Part shown: piece after piece, positions 16,288-23,543 of the stretch
How positions within the stretch are numbered: the first letter of the stretch is position 1
Layout: each line of letters begins with the position of its first letter
DNA from: Thermoflexales bacterium
Lineage (GTDB): Bacteria > Chloroflexota > Anaerolineae > Fen-1058
Reading direction: 5' to 3'
DNA length: 43,813 nt
Assembly (NCBI GenBank): GCA_016931085.1
Contig: JAFGFO010000215.1
Coordinates: forward strand, 1 to 43,813
Notes under the pieces: generated by a model
Told to the model about the DNA's origin: nothing
What the model saw: only the letters and a program-made list of their open reading frames with translations
Database searches by the model: none
Made by a program: the position numbers and the translations under genes

Positions 16288-16362
16288 ATGGCCCTACCCC
16301 AAGTTGTAGCCAACGCAAACCCACTCATCTATCTGGCTGTCATCGATCGATTCCTGCTCCTC
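16288..16362 (+). pseudogene. 3'-truncated PIN toxin remnant
   Basis: The frame MALPQVVANANPLIYLAVID continues with RFLLL and matches the first 25 residues of the PIN toxin at 15072 (APLQVVANTSPLIYLAVLDQ), including the upstream TCGGAGTC. Homology stops at about 16362 where ArsR coding sequence begins on the other strand. No UPF0175 gene precedes this copy. Confidence 0.75.
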
Positions 16363-16670
16363 GTTTCAGTGGGTAGCTCCGCTGAGACCAGGTCCACCCC
16401 CGGCGCATACTCGCGGGCGATGACGCAGCAGCAATCCGCGATCGCCGCCTGCCTGAGCGTGTAATACACCTGCTTGCCTTCGCGCCGGGTGTCCACCAGG
16501 TTGGCCGACTTGAGGATTTGCAGGTGGTGAGACACCGTCGGCTGGCTGACGTTTCCCAACTCGCTCACCAGCTCGCTGACACACATCTCGCGACAGCACA
16601 GCAATCTCATGATCTTCTGGCGGGTCTCGTCGGCCAAGGCCTTGCCAAAAGCCAGCGCTTTAGAGGGCAT
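16329..16670 (-). CDS. ArsR/SmtB family transcriptional regulator
   Basis: A 113-aa winged-helix repressor. Core motifs are ADETRQKIMRLL, CVSELVSELG, and the recognition helix SQPTVSHHLQILKSANLV, followed by the wing REGKQVYYTL. Cysteines cluster in two places, CCREMC near residue 25 and DCCC near 78, which suggests metal, metalloid or thiol sensing. The last dozen residues (TETRSRNRSMTAR) are translated from antisense PIN-toxin remnant DNA, so the native C-terminus was probably replaced. The start has AGGTGA upstream and a strong promoter. It diverges from the GbsR/MarR gene, whose module it may control. Confidence 0.87.
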   Translation of the reverse strand: MPSKALAFGKALADETRQKIMRLLCCREMCVSELVSELGNVSQPTVSHHLQILKSANLVDTRREGKQVYYTLRQAAIADCCCVIAREYAPGVDLVSAELPTETRSRNRSMTAR

Positions 16671-16708
16671 ACATCACCTATTGCATAGACACTTGTAAAT
16701 ACGTTGGC

Positions 16709-16737
16709 ATTGTACACCCGCCGGCAGCCTTTGTCAA
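16709..16737 (-). promoter_or_regulatory. Promoter of the ArsR regulator
   Basis: On the minus strand: TTGACA (16737-16732), a 17-base spacer and TACAAT (16714-16709), 39 bases before the ATG. Near-consensus. Confidence 0.75.
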
Positions 16738-16769
16738 GACGGGTGTATTTCCCACGCGCGAAAACCTGC

Positions 16770-16798
16770 TTGACATTTATCTATTAATACAGTATAAT
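16770..16798 (+). promoter_or_regulatory. Promoter of the GbsR/prenyltransferase operon
   Basis: TTGACA (16770-16775), a 17-base spacer and TATAAT (16793-16798) form a perfect consensus promoter directly before the palindrome at 16799. Confidence 0.85.
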
Positions 16799-16810
16799 CG
16801 GTATATACCG
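16799..16810. promoter_or_regulatory. Probable operator CGGTATATACCG
   Basis: A perfect 12-base palindrome begins at the base after the -10 hexamer and covers the expected transcription start. It lies immediately upstream of the regulator gene at 16826, so autorepression by that GbsR/MarR protein is the simplest reading. ArsR is the alternative. Confidence 0.6.
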
Positions 16811-16825
16811 AAAAGAGTGAAAGTA

Positions 16826-17356
16826 ATGATAGAACTGACGCCAGTGATGCAAAGATTCATTCTCCGTTGGGGCGAAATGGGCACCGTCTGGGGGATCAAC
16901 CGGACGATCGCTCAGATTTACGCCCTGCTGTATCTTTCGCCCAGGCCACTCACGGCCGACGAGATCAGCGAAACCCTGAGCGTGGCGCGCTCGACCGTCA
17001 GCACCGGCCTGCACGAGCTGCAAAGTTGGAAGATCGTCAAGATCGTACACGTGCTGGGCGACCGCCGCGATCACTTCGAGGCCATGAGCGACGTGCCCGA
17101 GATGTTTCGGGCGATTCTCCGACAGCGCAAAAGCCGCGAGATCGACCCACTTTTGGCGTCACTGCGCGAGAGTGTCACCGAGCTGGGCACGGAGGATGCC
17201 GCCGTGAAGGACAGGTTGCAGGCCATGCTCGAGTTTCTCGAGGCGGTTATGACCGTCTACAATCAAGTCGAACAGATACCGACCGAGACTCTGATCAAGG
17301 TCGCCCGGCTAGGAGACAACTTTACCAAGGTGCTCAACAAGGTCATCAAGATCTAG
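16826..17356 (+). CDS. GbsR/MarR family transcriptional regulator
   Basis: A 176-aa winged-helix protein of the GbsR subgroup. The N-terminus FILRWGEMGTVWGINRTIAQ and the following LLYLSPRPLTADEISETL, ARSTVSTGLHELQSW and VHVLGDRRDHFEA are the standard blocks. A C-terminal helical dimerisation region follows (AMLEFLEAV). GbsR itself senses choline, but most relatives have unknown ligands. ATG 16826 is preferred; a GTG at 16817 is in frame. First gene of a four-gene plus-strand operon ending with a polyprenyl synthase, so it probably controls that operon through the palindrome upstream. Confidence 0.88.
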   Translation: MIELTPVMQRFILRWGEMGTVWGINRTIAQIYALLYLSPRPLTADEISETLSVARSTVSTGLHELQSWKIVKIVHVLGDRRDHFEAMSDVPEMFRAILRQRKSREIDPLLASLRESVTELGTEDAAVKDRLQAMLEFLEAVMTVYNQVEQIPTETLIKVARLGDNFTKVLNKVIKI

Positions 17357-17398
17357 CTTGTCGGAGAGAAATGTTCCCAATAAGAGGATATCGAAACC

Positions 17399-17746
17399 AT
17401 GCGACTATTTTACAGGATTACTGCATACGCGTTGTCATTACTGGGCGTCCTGCATACGGTTTTGACGCCGCTGTTCTACGATCGGCTTTCACCCGATGCA
17501 TTGTGGTTTGCCGGGACCGGACTGGCATTGGTATTCCTTGGCTTGCTGAACCTCGTGGCAGAACGAACCTGGCAAGCCTGGGCAATCCATATCTGCATCG
17601 CCGCCAACGTCGTCGCTTGCATCTATGGCATCCTCATCGTCATCGCTTTACCCGAAATCCAAGCCTACGTCGCAGCGATCATATTCATCGCCATAGTCAT
17701 CGCTTCGATACTCGCACAGCAGAATGTTAGAAGGATCGAACGATGA
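17399..17746 (+). CDS. Small four-helix membrane protein, unknown function
   Basis: A 115-aa hydrophobic protein with four predicted transmembrane segments (about 7-25, 36-54, 62-80 and 85-106) and a basic C-terminus (QQNVRRIER). I do not recognise the family. AAGAGGATATC lies upstream of the ATG. Its stop overlaps the prenyltransferase start by four bases (ATGA), so it is co-translated with the quinone-like module and may be an accessory membrane subunit. That is inference from position. Confidence 0.75.
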   Translation: MRLFYRITAYALSLLGVLHTVLTPLFYDRLSPDALWFAGTGLALVFLGLLNLVAERTWQAWAIHICIAANVVACIYGILIVIALPEIQAYVAAIIFIAIVIASILAQQNVRRIER

Positions 17747-18636
17747 ATCACCTGAAACCCTTGCTCGGCCCAATGCGCGTTCCGTTTCTCATCCTGACCC
17801 CGGCTTGCGTCTTATTGGGAGTGGGGACGGCCGTCTGGGAATCAGGGCACGTCAACTGGATCCACGCCGTCCTGATCTTGATCGGGGCCGTGTGCACTCA
17901 CATCAGCGTCAACGCCTTTAACGAATATTTCGATTTCAAGAGTGGTCTGGATTCTCAAACGAGCCGGACGCCTTTCAGTGGAGGCAGCGGCACGCTGCCC
18001 GCCCGGCCCGAGTTAGCCCGCCCAGCGTTGTGGATAGCCGGGGCAGCTTTGGCACTCGCCTTGCTGATCGGCCTGTACTTTCTGTCTGTGCGTGGCCTGG
18101 CCCTGCTGCCCCTGGGACTTGCCGGCGCGTTCGTCATCGTCACTTACACCACGTGGTGGACGCGCCATCCCCTGTTGTGCCTGGTGGCTCCCGGGCTGGG
18201 GTTCGGCCCGTTCATGGTCATGGGAACACACTTTGTCCTGACCGGTCAATACTCGTGGACGGCGTTCGTGGCCTCACTCGTGCCCTTCTTCCTGGTGAGC
18301 GACTTGCTGCTGCTGAATCAATTCCCCGACGTCGAAGCCGATCGGAGCATCGGCAGGAAGCACTTGCCCATCGTTGCCGGACGGCAAGCCAGCAGCCTGG
18401 TCTACGGCGCATTTCTTCTCCTGGCCTATCTGGCCCTCGTCGTGGGCGTTTGCCTTCACTACCTACCCCCGGCCAGTTTGCTGGGACTGCTGACCGTCTT
18501 CCTCGCCGTGCCGGTGAGCGTCAATGCCTACAGATATGCCGAGGACATCGCCAAGCTGATCCCGGCGATGGGACTCAACGTCATCATCAACATCGCGACG
18601 CCGGTTTTGGTCGCGGTTGGGCTTTTGATCGGATAG
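17743..18636 (+). CDS. UbiA/MenA family prenyltransferase
   Basis: A 297-aa polytopic membrane enzyme with about eight or nine helices that would attach a polyprenyl chain to an aromatic or quinone precursor. Both Asp-rich motifs are present: NAFNEYFDFKSGLD (about 57-70) and the second as NQFPDVEADRSIGRK (about 191-205). These bind Mg and prenyl diphosphate. PFSGGSGTLPA between them resembles MenA (1,4-dihydroxy-2-naphthoate prenyltransferase), so a menaquinone role is likely but not proven. It lies five bases before a polyprenyl diphosphate synthase that could supply its substrate. Confidence 0.9.
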   Translation: MNHLKPLLGPMRVPFLILTPACVLLGVGTAVWESGHVNWIHAVLILIGAVCTHISVNAFNEYFDFKSGLDSQTSRTPFSGGSGTLPARPELARPALWIAGAALALALLIGLYFLSVRGLALLPLGLAGAFVIVTYTTWWTRHPLLCLVAPGLGFGPFMVMGTHFVLTGQYSWTAFVASLVPFFLVSDLLLLNQFPDVEADRSIGRKHLPIVAGRQASSLVYGAFLLLAYLALVVGVCLHYLPPASLLGLLTVFLAVPVSVNAYRYAEDIAKLIPAMGLNVIINIATPVLVAVGLLIG

Positions 18637-18641
18637 AGACA

Positions 18642-19616
18642 ATGAGCGCAATTCACACCGCCGAGTTATTCGCCCCGGTTCGAGACAGGTTGGCCGCCGT
18701 CGAGCTGCGCCTGCGCGAGACCGTTGCCGGCCAACACTGCGCCCTGACAGCCGCGACCGAGCGCCTGTTGAATGCCGGCGGCAAGCGGGTCCGCCCGGCC
18801 ATGTGCCTGATGACGGCCGGCGTCTTTGGAGCCGATGCGGAGCGTTCGATTGCGCTCGCGGCGGGCGTGGAGATGGCGCACACGGCTACACTCGTCCACG
18901 ACGATCTGATTGACGTGGCATCGTTGCGGCGCGGCGTGCCCACCCTCAACGCCGATTGGCCGGCGGATGCCATCGTGCTCGCCGGCGACTATCTCTTCGC
19001 GCGCGCCGCCGGTCTCGTCGCCCGGACACGCCATGCCGACGTGATCGATCTGTTTGCCCAGACCTTGACGACCATCGTCAACGGCGAGATCAGGCAACGG
19101 TTTTCCGGCAAAGGCTGCATCAGCCGCGACGAGTACTATGAGCGCATCTATGCCAAGACGGCGACCATGTTCGTCCTTTCCACGCAAGCCGCCGCCATGT
19201 TGGGGGAGGCCCCCCCACCCGCCCAGAAAGCCCTGGGTGAGTTTGGGCATCACGTGGGCATGGCATTCCAGATCGTGGACGACGTCCTCGATTTTGTCGG
19301 CACGCCCGATCAAATCGGCAAACCGGTCGGCAGCGACCTGCGCCAGGGAGTGTTCACACTCCCCGCCATCTATTACGTCCAAGCTCATCCAAACGACCCG
19401 GATGTGAAGGCCTTGTGCAATGGAAAGGCTGGAGATACGAGCACAGTCCAGCGGGTGATCGCGGCTGTGCGAGCGTCCGGCGCGGTGGGACAAGCGCTGC
19501 TCGAGGCGCGCGCGCTCGAGGCGCGCGCGCAACTTGCCCTGGAAAGCTTATCCCCTTCTCCTTATAGAGCAGCTTTGTCTGCGGTCTCCCGCTACATCGT
19601 CGCCAGAGATCTCTAG
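18642..19616 (+). CDS. Polyprenyl diphosphate synthase (trans-isoprenyl chain elongation)
   Basis: A 324-aa all-alpha enzyme of the octaprenyl/heptaprenyl synthase type. NAGGKRVRPAMCLM is the substrate-binding KRxRP region (about 45-58). The first Asp-rich motif is VHDDLIDVASLRRG (about 86-99) and the second is FQIVDDVLDFVGT (about 208-220), then GKPVGSDLRQGVFTLP. The chain length of the product cannot be read from sequence. The ATG at 18642 is five bases after the prenyltransferase stop; the much longer open frame upstream is a shadow. Together with the UbiA-type gene it forms a side-chain synthesis and attachment unit. Confidence 0.92.
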   Translation: MSAIHTAELFAPVRDRLAAVELRLRETVAGQHCALTAATERLLNAGGKRVRPAMCLMTAGVFGADAERSIALAAGVEMAHTATLVHDDLIDVASLRRGVPTLNADWPADAIVLAGDYLFARAAGLVARTRHADVIDLFAQTLTTIVNGEIRQRFSGKGCISRDEYYERIYAKTATMFVLSTQAAAMLGEAPPPAQKALGEFGHHVGMAFQIVDDVLDFVGTPDQIGKPVGSDLRQGVFTLPAIYYVQAHPNDPDVKALCNGKAGDTSTVQRVIAAVRASGAVGQALLEARALEARAQLALESLSPSPYRAALSAVSRYIVARDL

Positions 19617-19623
19617 TGGTCGC

Positions 19624-19676
19624 CCAGGCTAGACACAAGGGTCGGCCCCTACGGCGGCCTCATGTGTCCTGCCTGG
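19624..19676. repeat. Inverted repeat between convergent genes
   Basis: CCAGGC-GACACA and its complement TGTGTC-GCCTGG flank a GC-rich centre between the polyprenyl synthase and metG stops, overlapping the metG end. It could be a bidirectional transcription stop, but it has no T-run on either strand. Confidence 0.4.
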
Positions 19677-21180
19677 GAAACAGCGGCGCACCGGCGCTCA
19701 CTTGCGTCCCAGGCTGTAGCCCACCCCACTCCAGGCCCTCCGGCGGCGAGCCGGGCCAACCCAGGCAGTGCCACACTTGCGCCATCCGCTCCGGCATCAC
19801 CGGCTGAAGCAGCACAGAGCACATGCGCAAGGCCTCGGCCGCGTGGTAGAGCACTCTCTCGACCTGCCCGGTCTGCCCCAGCTTGGCCAATCGCCAGGGA
19901 GCGGCTTGATCCAGGTAGCGATTGATGTCTTTAACGACACCCATGATTTGAGCCAGGGCGTCGTTGAGCGCCATGGTCTCGACTTGCCCCAGCGCCTGGG
20001 GGACCAGCACCAGGCAGCGTTCACGCAGACTGAGCTCCTCGGCCGCCGGCTCACCGGGCTGGGGGATGCGCCCGCCGCAGTAACGCTGGATCATGTTGAC
20101 CAGCCTGTGCAACAAGTTGCCCAGGTCATTGGCCAAATCGCTCTGGTAACGGCGTGCCAGTCTCTCTTCGTCAAAGTCAGCATCGCGGCCCAAGGTCATG
20201 TCGCGCATCAGGAAATAACGAAAGGCGTCCACGCCATAGACTTCGACCAGGTCAAGCGGGTCGACCACATTTCCCAGCGACTTGGACATCTTGGCCCCCT
20301 CGCAGATCCACCAGCCGTGGGCAAAAATCGCCTTAGGCTGGGGCAGGCCGGCGGCGCGCAGCATCGTCGGCCAATAGACACAATGGGTGGTGAGGATATC
20401 CTTGCCGACCAGGTGCAAGGCAGACGGCCACAGGCGGCCAAAGCACTCGTCGTCGACCAGGTAAGAGGCGGCGGTGACGTAGTTGATCAGGGCGTCAAAC
20501 CAGACATACGTGACGTACTGGGGATCAAAAGGCAAGCGGATGCCCCAACTGAGGCGGCTGACAGGCCGGGAGATGCATAAATCGCCGAGCGGCCGGCGCA
20601 AAAAGCCCAACACCTCGTTGCGGCGAGAGTCGGGTTGGATGAACGACGGATGCGCCGCAATATATTCGACCAGCCAGTCCTGGTAAGCGCTCATCCTAAA
20701 GAAATAGTTAGGCTCTACGATCTGCTCTACAGCTCTGCGGCAGTCGGGGCACGTGCCGTCGATCAACTCCTTTTCGGTCCAGAATCGCTCGTCGGGCACG
20801 CAGTACCATCCGCTGTACTCTCCCAGGTAGATTTCACCCTTGTTCCATAAATCTTGCAAAATCGTCTCGACGACGCGCACGTGGCGTGGCTGGGTGGTGC
20901 GGATAAAATCGTCATAAGCCACGTGCAAATGTTCCCAGGCCTGTTGAAAGCGCACGACCATGTCGTCAGCATGGGCGCGGGGGGATACCCCTCGGCGCTG
21001 CGAAGCTTGCTGCACCTTTTGGCCGTGCTCGTCGGTGCCGGTGAGGAAAAAGGTGGGCTGTCCGCGCAGCCGGGCGTAGCGCGCCAGCACGTCAGCCAAG
21101 ATCGTCGTGTACGCGTGGCCAAGGTGCGGCTTGTCGTTGACGTAATAGATCGGCGTCGTGATGTAAAACGGCTCGTTCAT
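19660..21180 (-). CDS. metG: Methionyl-tRNA synthetase
   Basis: This 506-aa class I aminoacyl-tRNA synthetase charges tRNA-Met. The HIGH-type motif is HLGHAYTT (about 20-27), the zinc knuckle region has a single CPDC (about 126-129), and the KMSKS motif is AKMSKSLGN. The anticodon-binding helical domain (about 360-490) includes WRLAKLGQTG. The short length and lack of a C-terminal tRNA-binding domain match the compact bacterial form. The start at 21180 has an AAGGAGG site. The upstream leader (21181-21348) carries a short Met-containing ORF and an intrinsic terminator, so expression is probably regulated by attenuation. The stop lies in the inverted repeat at 19624-19676. Confidence 0.95.
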   Translation of the reverse strand: MNEPFYITTPIYYVNDKPHLGHAYTTILADVLARYARLRGQPTFFLTGTDEHGQKVQQASQRRGVSPRAHADDMVVRFQQAWEHLHVAYDDFIRTTQPRHVRVVETILQDLWNKGEIYLGEYSGWYCVPDERFWTEKELIDGTCPDCRRAVEQIVEPNYFFRMSAYQDWLVEYIAAHPSFIQPDSRRNEVLGFLRRPLGDLCISRPVSRLSWGIRLPFDPQYVTYVWFDALINYVTAASYLVDDECFGRLWPSALHLVGKDILTTHCVYWPTMLRAAGLPQPKAIFAHGWWICEGAKMSKSLGNVVDPLDLVEVYGVDAFRYFLMRDMTLGRDADFDEERLARRYQSDLANDLGNLLHRLVNMIQRYCGGRIPQPGEPAAEELSLRERCLVLVPQALGQVETMALNDALAQIMGVVKDINRYLDQAAPWRLAKLGQTGQVERVLYHAAEALRMCSVLLQPVMPERMAQVWHCLGWPGSPPEGLEWGGLQPGTQVSAGAPLFPRQDT

Positions 21181-21201
21181 CGAGTGCCTCCTTCGTGCCA
21201 T

Positions 21202-21228
21202 AAAAAAAGCCTTCCATTGGGAAGGCTT
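21202..21228 (-). terminator. Intrinsic terminator in the metG leader (attenuator)
   Basis: On the minus strand: AAGCCTTCC, loop CAAT, GGAAGGCTT, then a run of Ts. The stem is nine perfect pairs. It ends about 20 bases before the metG ATG and downstream of its promoter, so it must be conditional for metG to be expressed. Confidence 0.85.
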
Positions 21229-21258
21229 CAATCATACGCCAAGCTTCAGACTACAGCT

Positions 21259-21348
21259 TTACCTGCCTCCCAACGACCTACAGCCAAGGCCGGCGGCCTT
21301 GGCACTGCTCATGACCATGATGTTGGAGAAGTCAAGCAAGCGGTTCAT
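21259..21348 (-). CDS. Candidate Met-containing leader peptide of metG
   Basis: A 29-codon frame running from the position where transcription should begin to a TAA 78 bases before the metG start. The peptide begins [15 protein letters not shown], continues [14 protein letters not shown], and so has Met11 and Met13 flanking Val12. It starts within seven bases of the -10, so initiation would be leaderless. A perfect nine-base stem (GCCAAGGCC/GGCCTTGGC, 21283-21303) lies within its second half. Its last codons contain GGGAGGC, able to pair with GCCTTCCC of the terminator. Low Met-tRNA would stall ribosomes at codons 11-13 and favour the antiterminator. This is inference; no family is recognised. 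Confidence 0.55.
   Translation of the reverse strand: MNRLLDFSNIMVMSSAKAAGLGCRSLGGR
21265..21271 (-). promoter_or_regulatory. Possible antiterminator arm in the metG leader
   Basis: GGGAGGC (minus strand) can pair with GCCTTCCC at 21226-21219 with a single bulge, which would open the terminator stem. It sits inside the last codons of the leader ORF, where a translating ribosome would mask it. Confidence 0.45.
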
Positions 21349-21355
21349 TCCTTGA

Positions 21356-21384
21356 ATCATACCATATTCACGTTCAATCGTCAA
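21356..21384 (-). promoter_or_regulatory. Promoter of the metG leader transcript
   Basis: On the minus strand: TTGACG (21384-21379), a 17-base spacer and TATGAT (21361-21356). The leader ORF ATG is seven bases further on. Confidence 0.7.
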
Positions 21385-21389
21385 ATGGG

Positions 21390-21418
21390 TTGACAAGTAC
21401 CCAAACTTGCGCTATGCT
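21390..21418 (+). promoter_or_regulatory. tlyA promoter, leaderless arrangement
   Basis: TTGACA (21390-21395), a 17-base spacer and TATGCT (21413-21418). The tlyA GTG (21426) is seven bases after the -10. Only five bases separate its -35 from the -35 of the divergent metG leader promoter. Confidence 0.7.
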
Positions 21419-21425
21419 AGAGGGT

Positions 21426-22250
21426 GTGAAGAAGCTTCGCCTGGACACGTTGATGGTCGAGCGCGGGCTGGCTCCGAGCCGCCAGCAGGCGCAGCGCTTG
21501 ATCATGGCTGGCGAGGTGATGATCGGCAGCGTGCGCGCCGAAAAGCCGGCCCAACAGCTATCGCCCGACGTAGACCTGAGCGTGCGCACCCGGCCGCCGT
21601 TTGTCAGTCGGGGGGGAATCAAGTTGGACGCCGCCCTGGCACACTTTGGGCTAGACGTGACAGGCTGGACCTGCGCCGACGTCGGCGCATCGACCGGCGG
21701 CTTCACTGACTGCTTGCTGCAGCGCGGCGCGGCCAAAGTTTACGCCATCGACGTGGGCTACGGCCAGCTCGACTGGCGGCTGCGGCAAGACCCGCGCGTC
21801 GTGGTGAAGGAACGCACCAACGCGCGTTACCTGGTGGCCTTGCCAGAGCCGGTGAAGCTGGTTGTCGTCGACGTGTCATTTATATCGCTAGAGATCATTT
21901 TGACAAGCGTGTTGAATTGGTTTGGCGAGGGTTGCTGCGCATCCGAGGGCCAGGTCATCGCCCTCGTCAAGCCGCAATTCGAGGCGGGGCGACGGCAAGT
22001 TGGCAAAGGTGGCGTGGTGCGCGACCCGGCTATTCATAGACAAGTTTTGACCAAGATCGCCCGTTGGGCGGTGGCGCACGGGCTGCGGCCGGCCGGACTG
22101 ATACCATCGCCCATCACCGGGCCGGCCGGCAACGTAGAGTATCTGCTGCACGTGTATCGAGCGCAGCCGGCAGCCGCCTGGCTCGAAAATGAAGCGGATT
22201 CGGCCCTTGTCTCAATGGTTGAAACGTGCCTGGCTTCCGCCAGGGGATGA
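21426..22250 (+). CDS. tlyA: TlyA family rRNA (cytidine-2'-O)-methyltransferase
   Basis: A 274-aa protein with an N-terminal S4 RNA-binding domain ([20 protein letters not shown], about 4-23) and an FtsJ-like SAM methyltransferase domain. Landmarks are [15 protein letters not shown], the SAM-binding [43 protein letters not shown] and VKPQFEAGR. TlyA enzymes 2'-O-methylate cytidines of 16S and 23S rRNA; some were first named hemolysins. GTG 21426 (MKKLRLD) is preferred over ATG 21414. It matches the family N-terminus, and ATG 21414 lies inside the -10 element, upstream of the likely transcription start. Confidence 0.9.
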   Translation: MKKLRLDTLMVERGLAPSRQQAQRLIMAGEVMIGSVRAEKPAQQLSPDVDLSVRTRPPFVSRGGIKLDAALAHFGLDVTGWTCADVGASTGGFTDCLLQRGAAKVYAIDVGYGQLDWRLRQDPRVVVKERTNARYLVALPEPVKLVVVDVSFISLEIILTSVLNWFGEGCCASEGQVIALVKPQFEAGRRQVGKGGVVRDPAIHRQVLTKIARWAVAHGLRPAGLIPSPITGPAGNVEYLLHVYRAQPAAAWLENEADSALVSMVETCLASARG

Positions 22251-22271
22251 GGTTTTAGGGAGGGCAGACAC

Positions 22272-23543
22272 ATGGGAGTACAACAAGCGTATAGATCGCT
22301 GTCAAGCACCGGTGATCTGCGCGCCAGCCTGTCGCGGCTGACTCGCATTCTCGAGATCAGCGAGGCGCTCACCTCGACCCTGGATCTCGAGCCGCTGCTG
22401 CAGCAAATTCTGTTCGCTGCCACCGAGCTGACCGAGACCGAGGCGGCCTCGCTCATGCTGTACGACGAGCGGGCGAGAGACCTGCGCTTTGTCGCCGCCA
22501 GCAACAACCAGGAACTGGTCAGCCAGAACATCCGCGTGCCGCTCGAGGGCAGCATCGCCGGCACGATCTTTACAACCCGGCAGCCGATGTTGATCGAGAA
22601 CGCGGATAGCGACCCGCGTCACAACGACCAGGTCGATCAAAAGATCGACTTTCAAACGCGCTCGATCCTGGGTGTGCCTCTGCTGATCAAGGATCGCGCC
22701 ACCGGGGTAGTCGAAGTTGTAAACAAAGTCCAGAATGTTCCCTTCTCCAGCGAGGACATCCAGGTGCTCTCCACGCTCGCCGCGCACGCGGCGGTGGCGA
22801 TCGAAAACGCCCAACTGGTCAACGCCCTGCGCAAGGCCTATCAAAAGTTGAACGACCTGGACAAGCTGAAAAGCAACTTTATCGCCATCGCTTCGCACGA
22901 GCTGCGCACGCCGCTGGCCTTGATCCTGGGCTATGCCTCCATGATCAAAGAGGAGGCTGGCGGCCAGGCGGACGAAAAGCTCGACCGGGTGATCGAAAGC
23001 TCGCTGCGGCTGCGCGGGCTGATCGAAGACATGGTCAACTTGCGCCACATCGAAGCCGGCGAGACTGAATTGGAATTGGCCACGTTCGACATGCGAGAAC
23101 TGGTACAAACGATTTGCACGGACTGCGAAAGCCTGTCCAATCCCAAGGGGCAAACCATCAGCCAAAAGCTGCCGCCCACCCCCCTACCCATCTATGCCGA
23201 TCGAGGCAAGCTGTCGATTGCGTTGACCAACCTGGTGCTCAACGCCATCAAGTACACCCCCAACCAGGGCCAGATCGAGGTATCCGCCGAAATGCGCGGC
23301 AGCGAAATCCGGGTAGCCGTTACCGATACCGGACCGGGCATACCGGCCAAGGATCTGGAACCGATCTTTGAGCGTTTTCACCAGGTGGAGGGGCACATGA
23401 CCCGCCAGCACGGTGGGCTGGGCCTCGGCCTGCCCATCGCACGCAGCATGGTCGAGCTTCACAACGGGCGGATGTGGGCTGAAAGCAAGCTCGGCCAGGG
23501 CAGCCGCTTCACGTTCACACTACCAATCAGGGAAAGGCCATGA
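22272..23543 (+). CDS. GAF-domain sensor histidine kinase
   Basis: A 423-aa soluble kinase. A GAF domain covers about 30-180 (LTSTLDLEPLLQQILFAA, EAASLMLYDE, SIAGTIFTTRQPMLIENA, ILGVPLLIKD). HisKA has FIAIASHELRTPLALILGY (His about 206). HATPase has N-box LVLNAIKYTPNQG, G1 DTGPGIPAKDLEPIFERFH and G2 GGLGLGLPIARSMVELHNG, so it is complete. A GGGAGG site precedes the ATG. It overlaps the next gene by four bases (ATGA). No response regulator is adjacent, so the partner may be the coupled unknown protein or may be encoded elsewhere. Confidence 0.92.
   Translation: MGVQQAYRSLSSTGDLRASLSRLTRILEISEALTSTLDLEPLLQQILFAATELTETEAASLMLYDERARDLRFVAASNNQELVSQNIRVPLEGSIAGTIFTTRQPMLIENADSDPRHNDQVDQKIDFQTRSILGVPLLIKDRATGVVEVVNKVQNVPFSSEDIQVLSTLAAHAAVAIENAQLVNALRKAYQKLNDLDKLKSNFIAIASHELRTPLALILGYASMIKEEAGGQADEKLDRVIESSLRLRGLIEDMVNLRHIEAGETELELATFDMRELVQTICTDCESLSNPKGQTISQKLPPTPLPIYADRGKLSIALTNLVLNAIKYTPNQGQIEVSAEMRGSEIRVAVTDTGPGIPAKDLEPIFERFHQVEGHMTRQHGGLGLGLPIARSMVELHNGRMWAESKLGQGSRFTFTLPIRERP

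Noticed and set aside
18030..18641. Long N-terminal extension of the polyprenyl synthase
   Set aside because: The extension runs antisense-like through the UbiA gene in another frame; ATG 18642 gives the family length.
21181..21348. T-box riboswitch upstream of metG
   Set aside because: No T-box TGGNACCGCG motif or specifier-loop structure was found; the Met-containing ORF explains the leader better.
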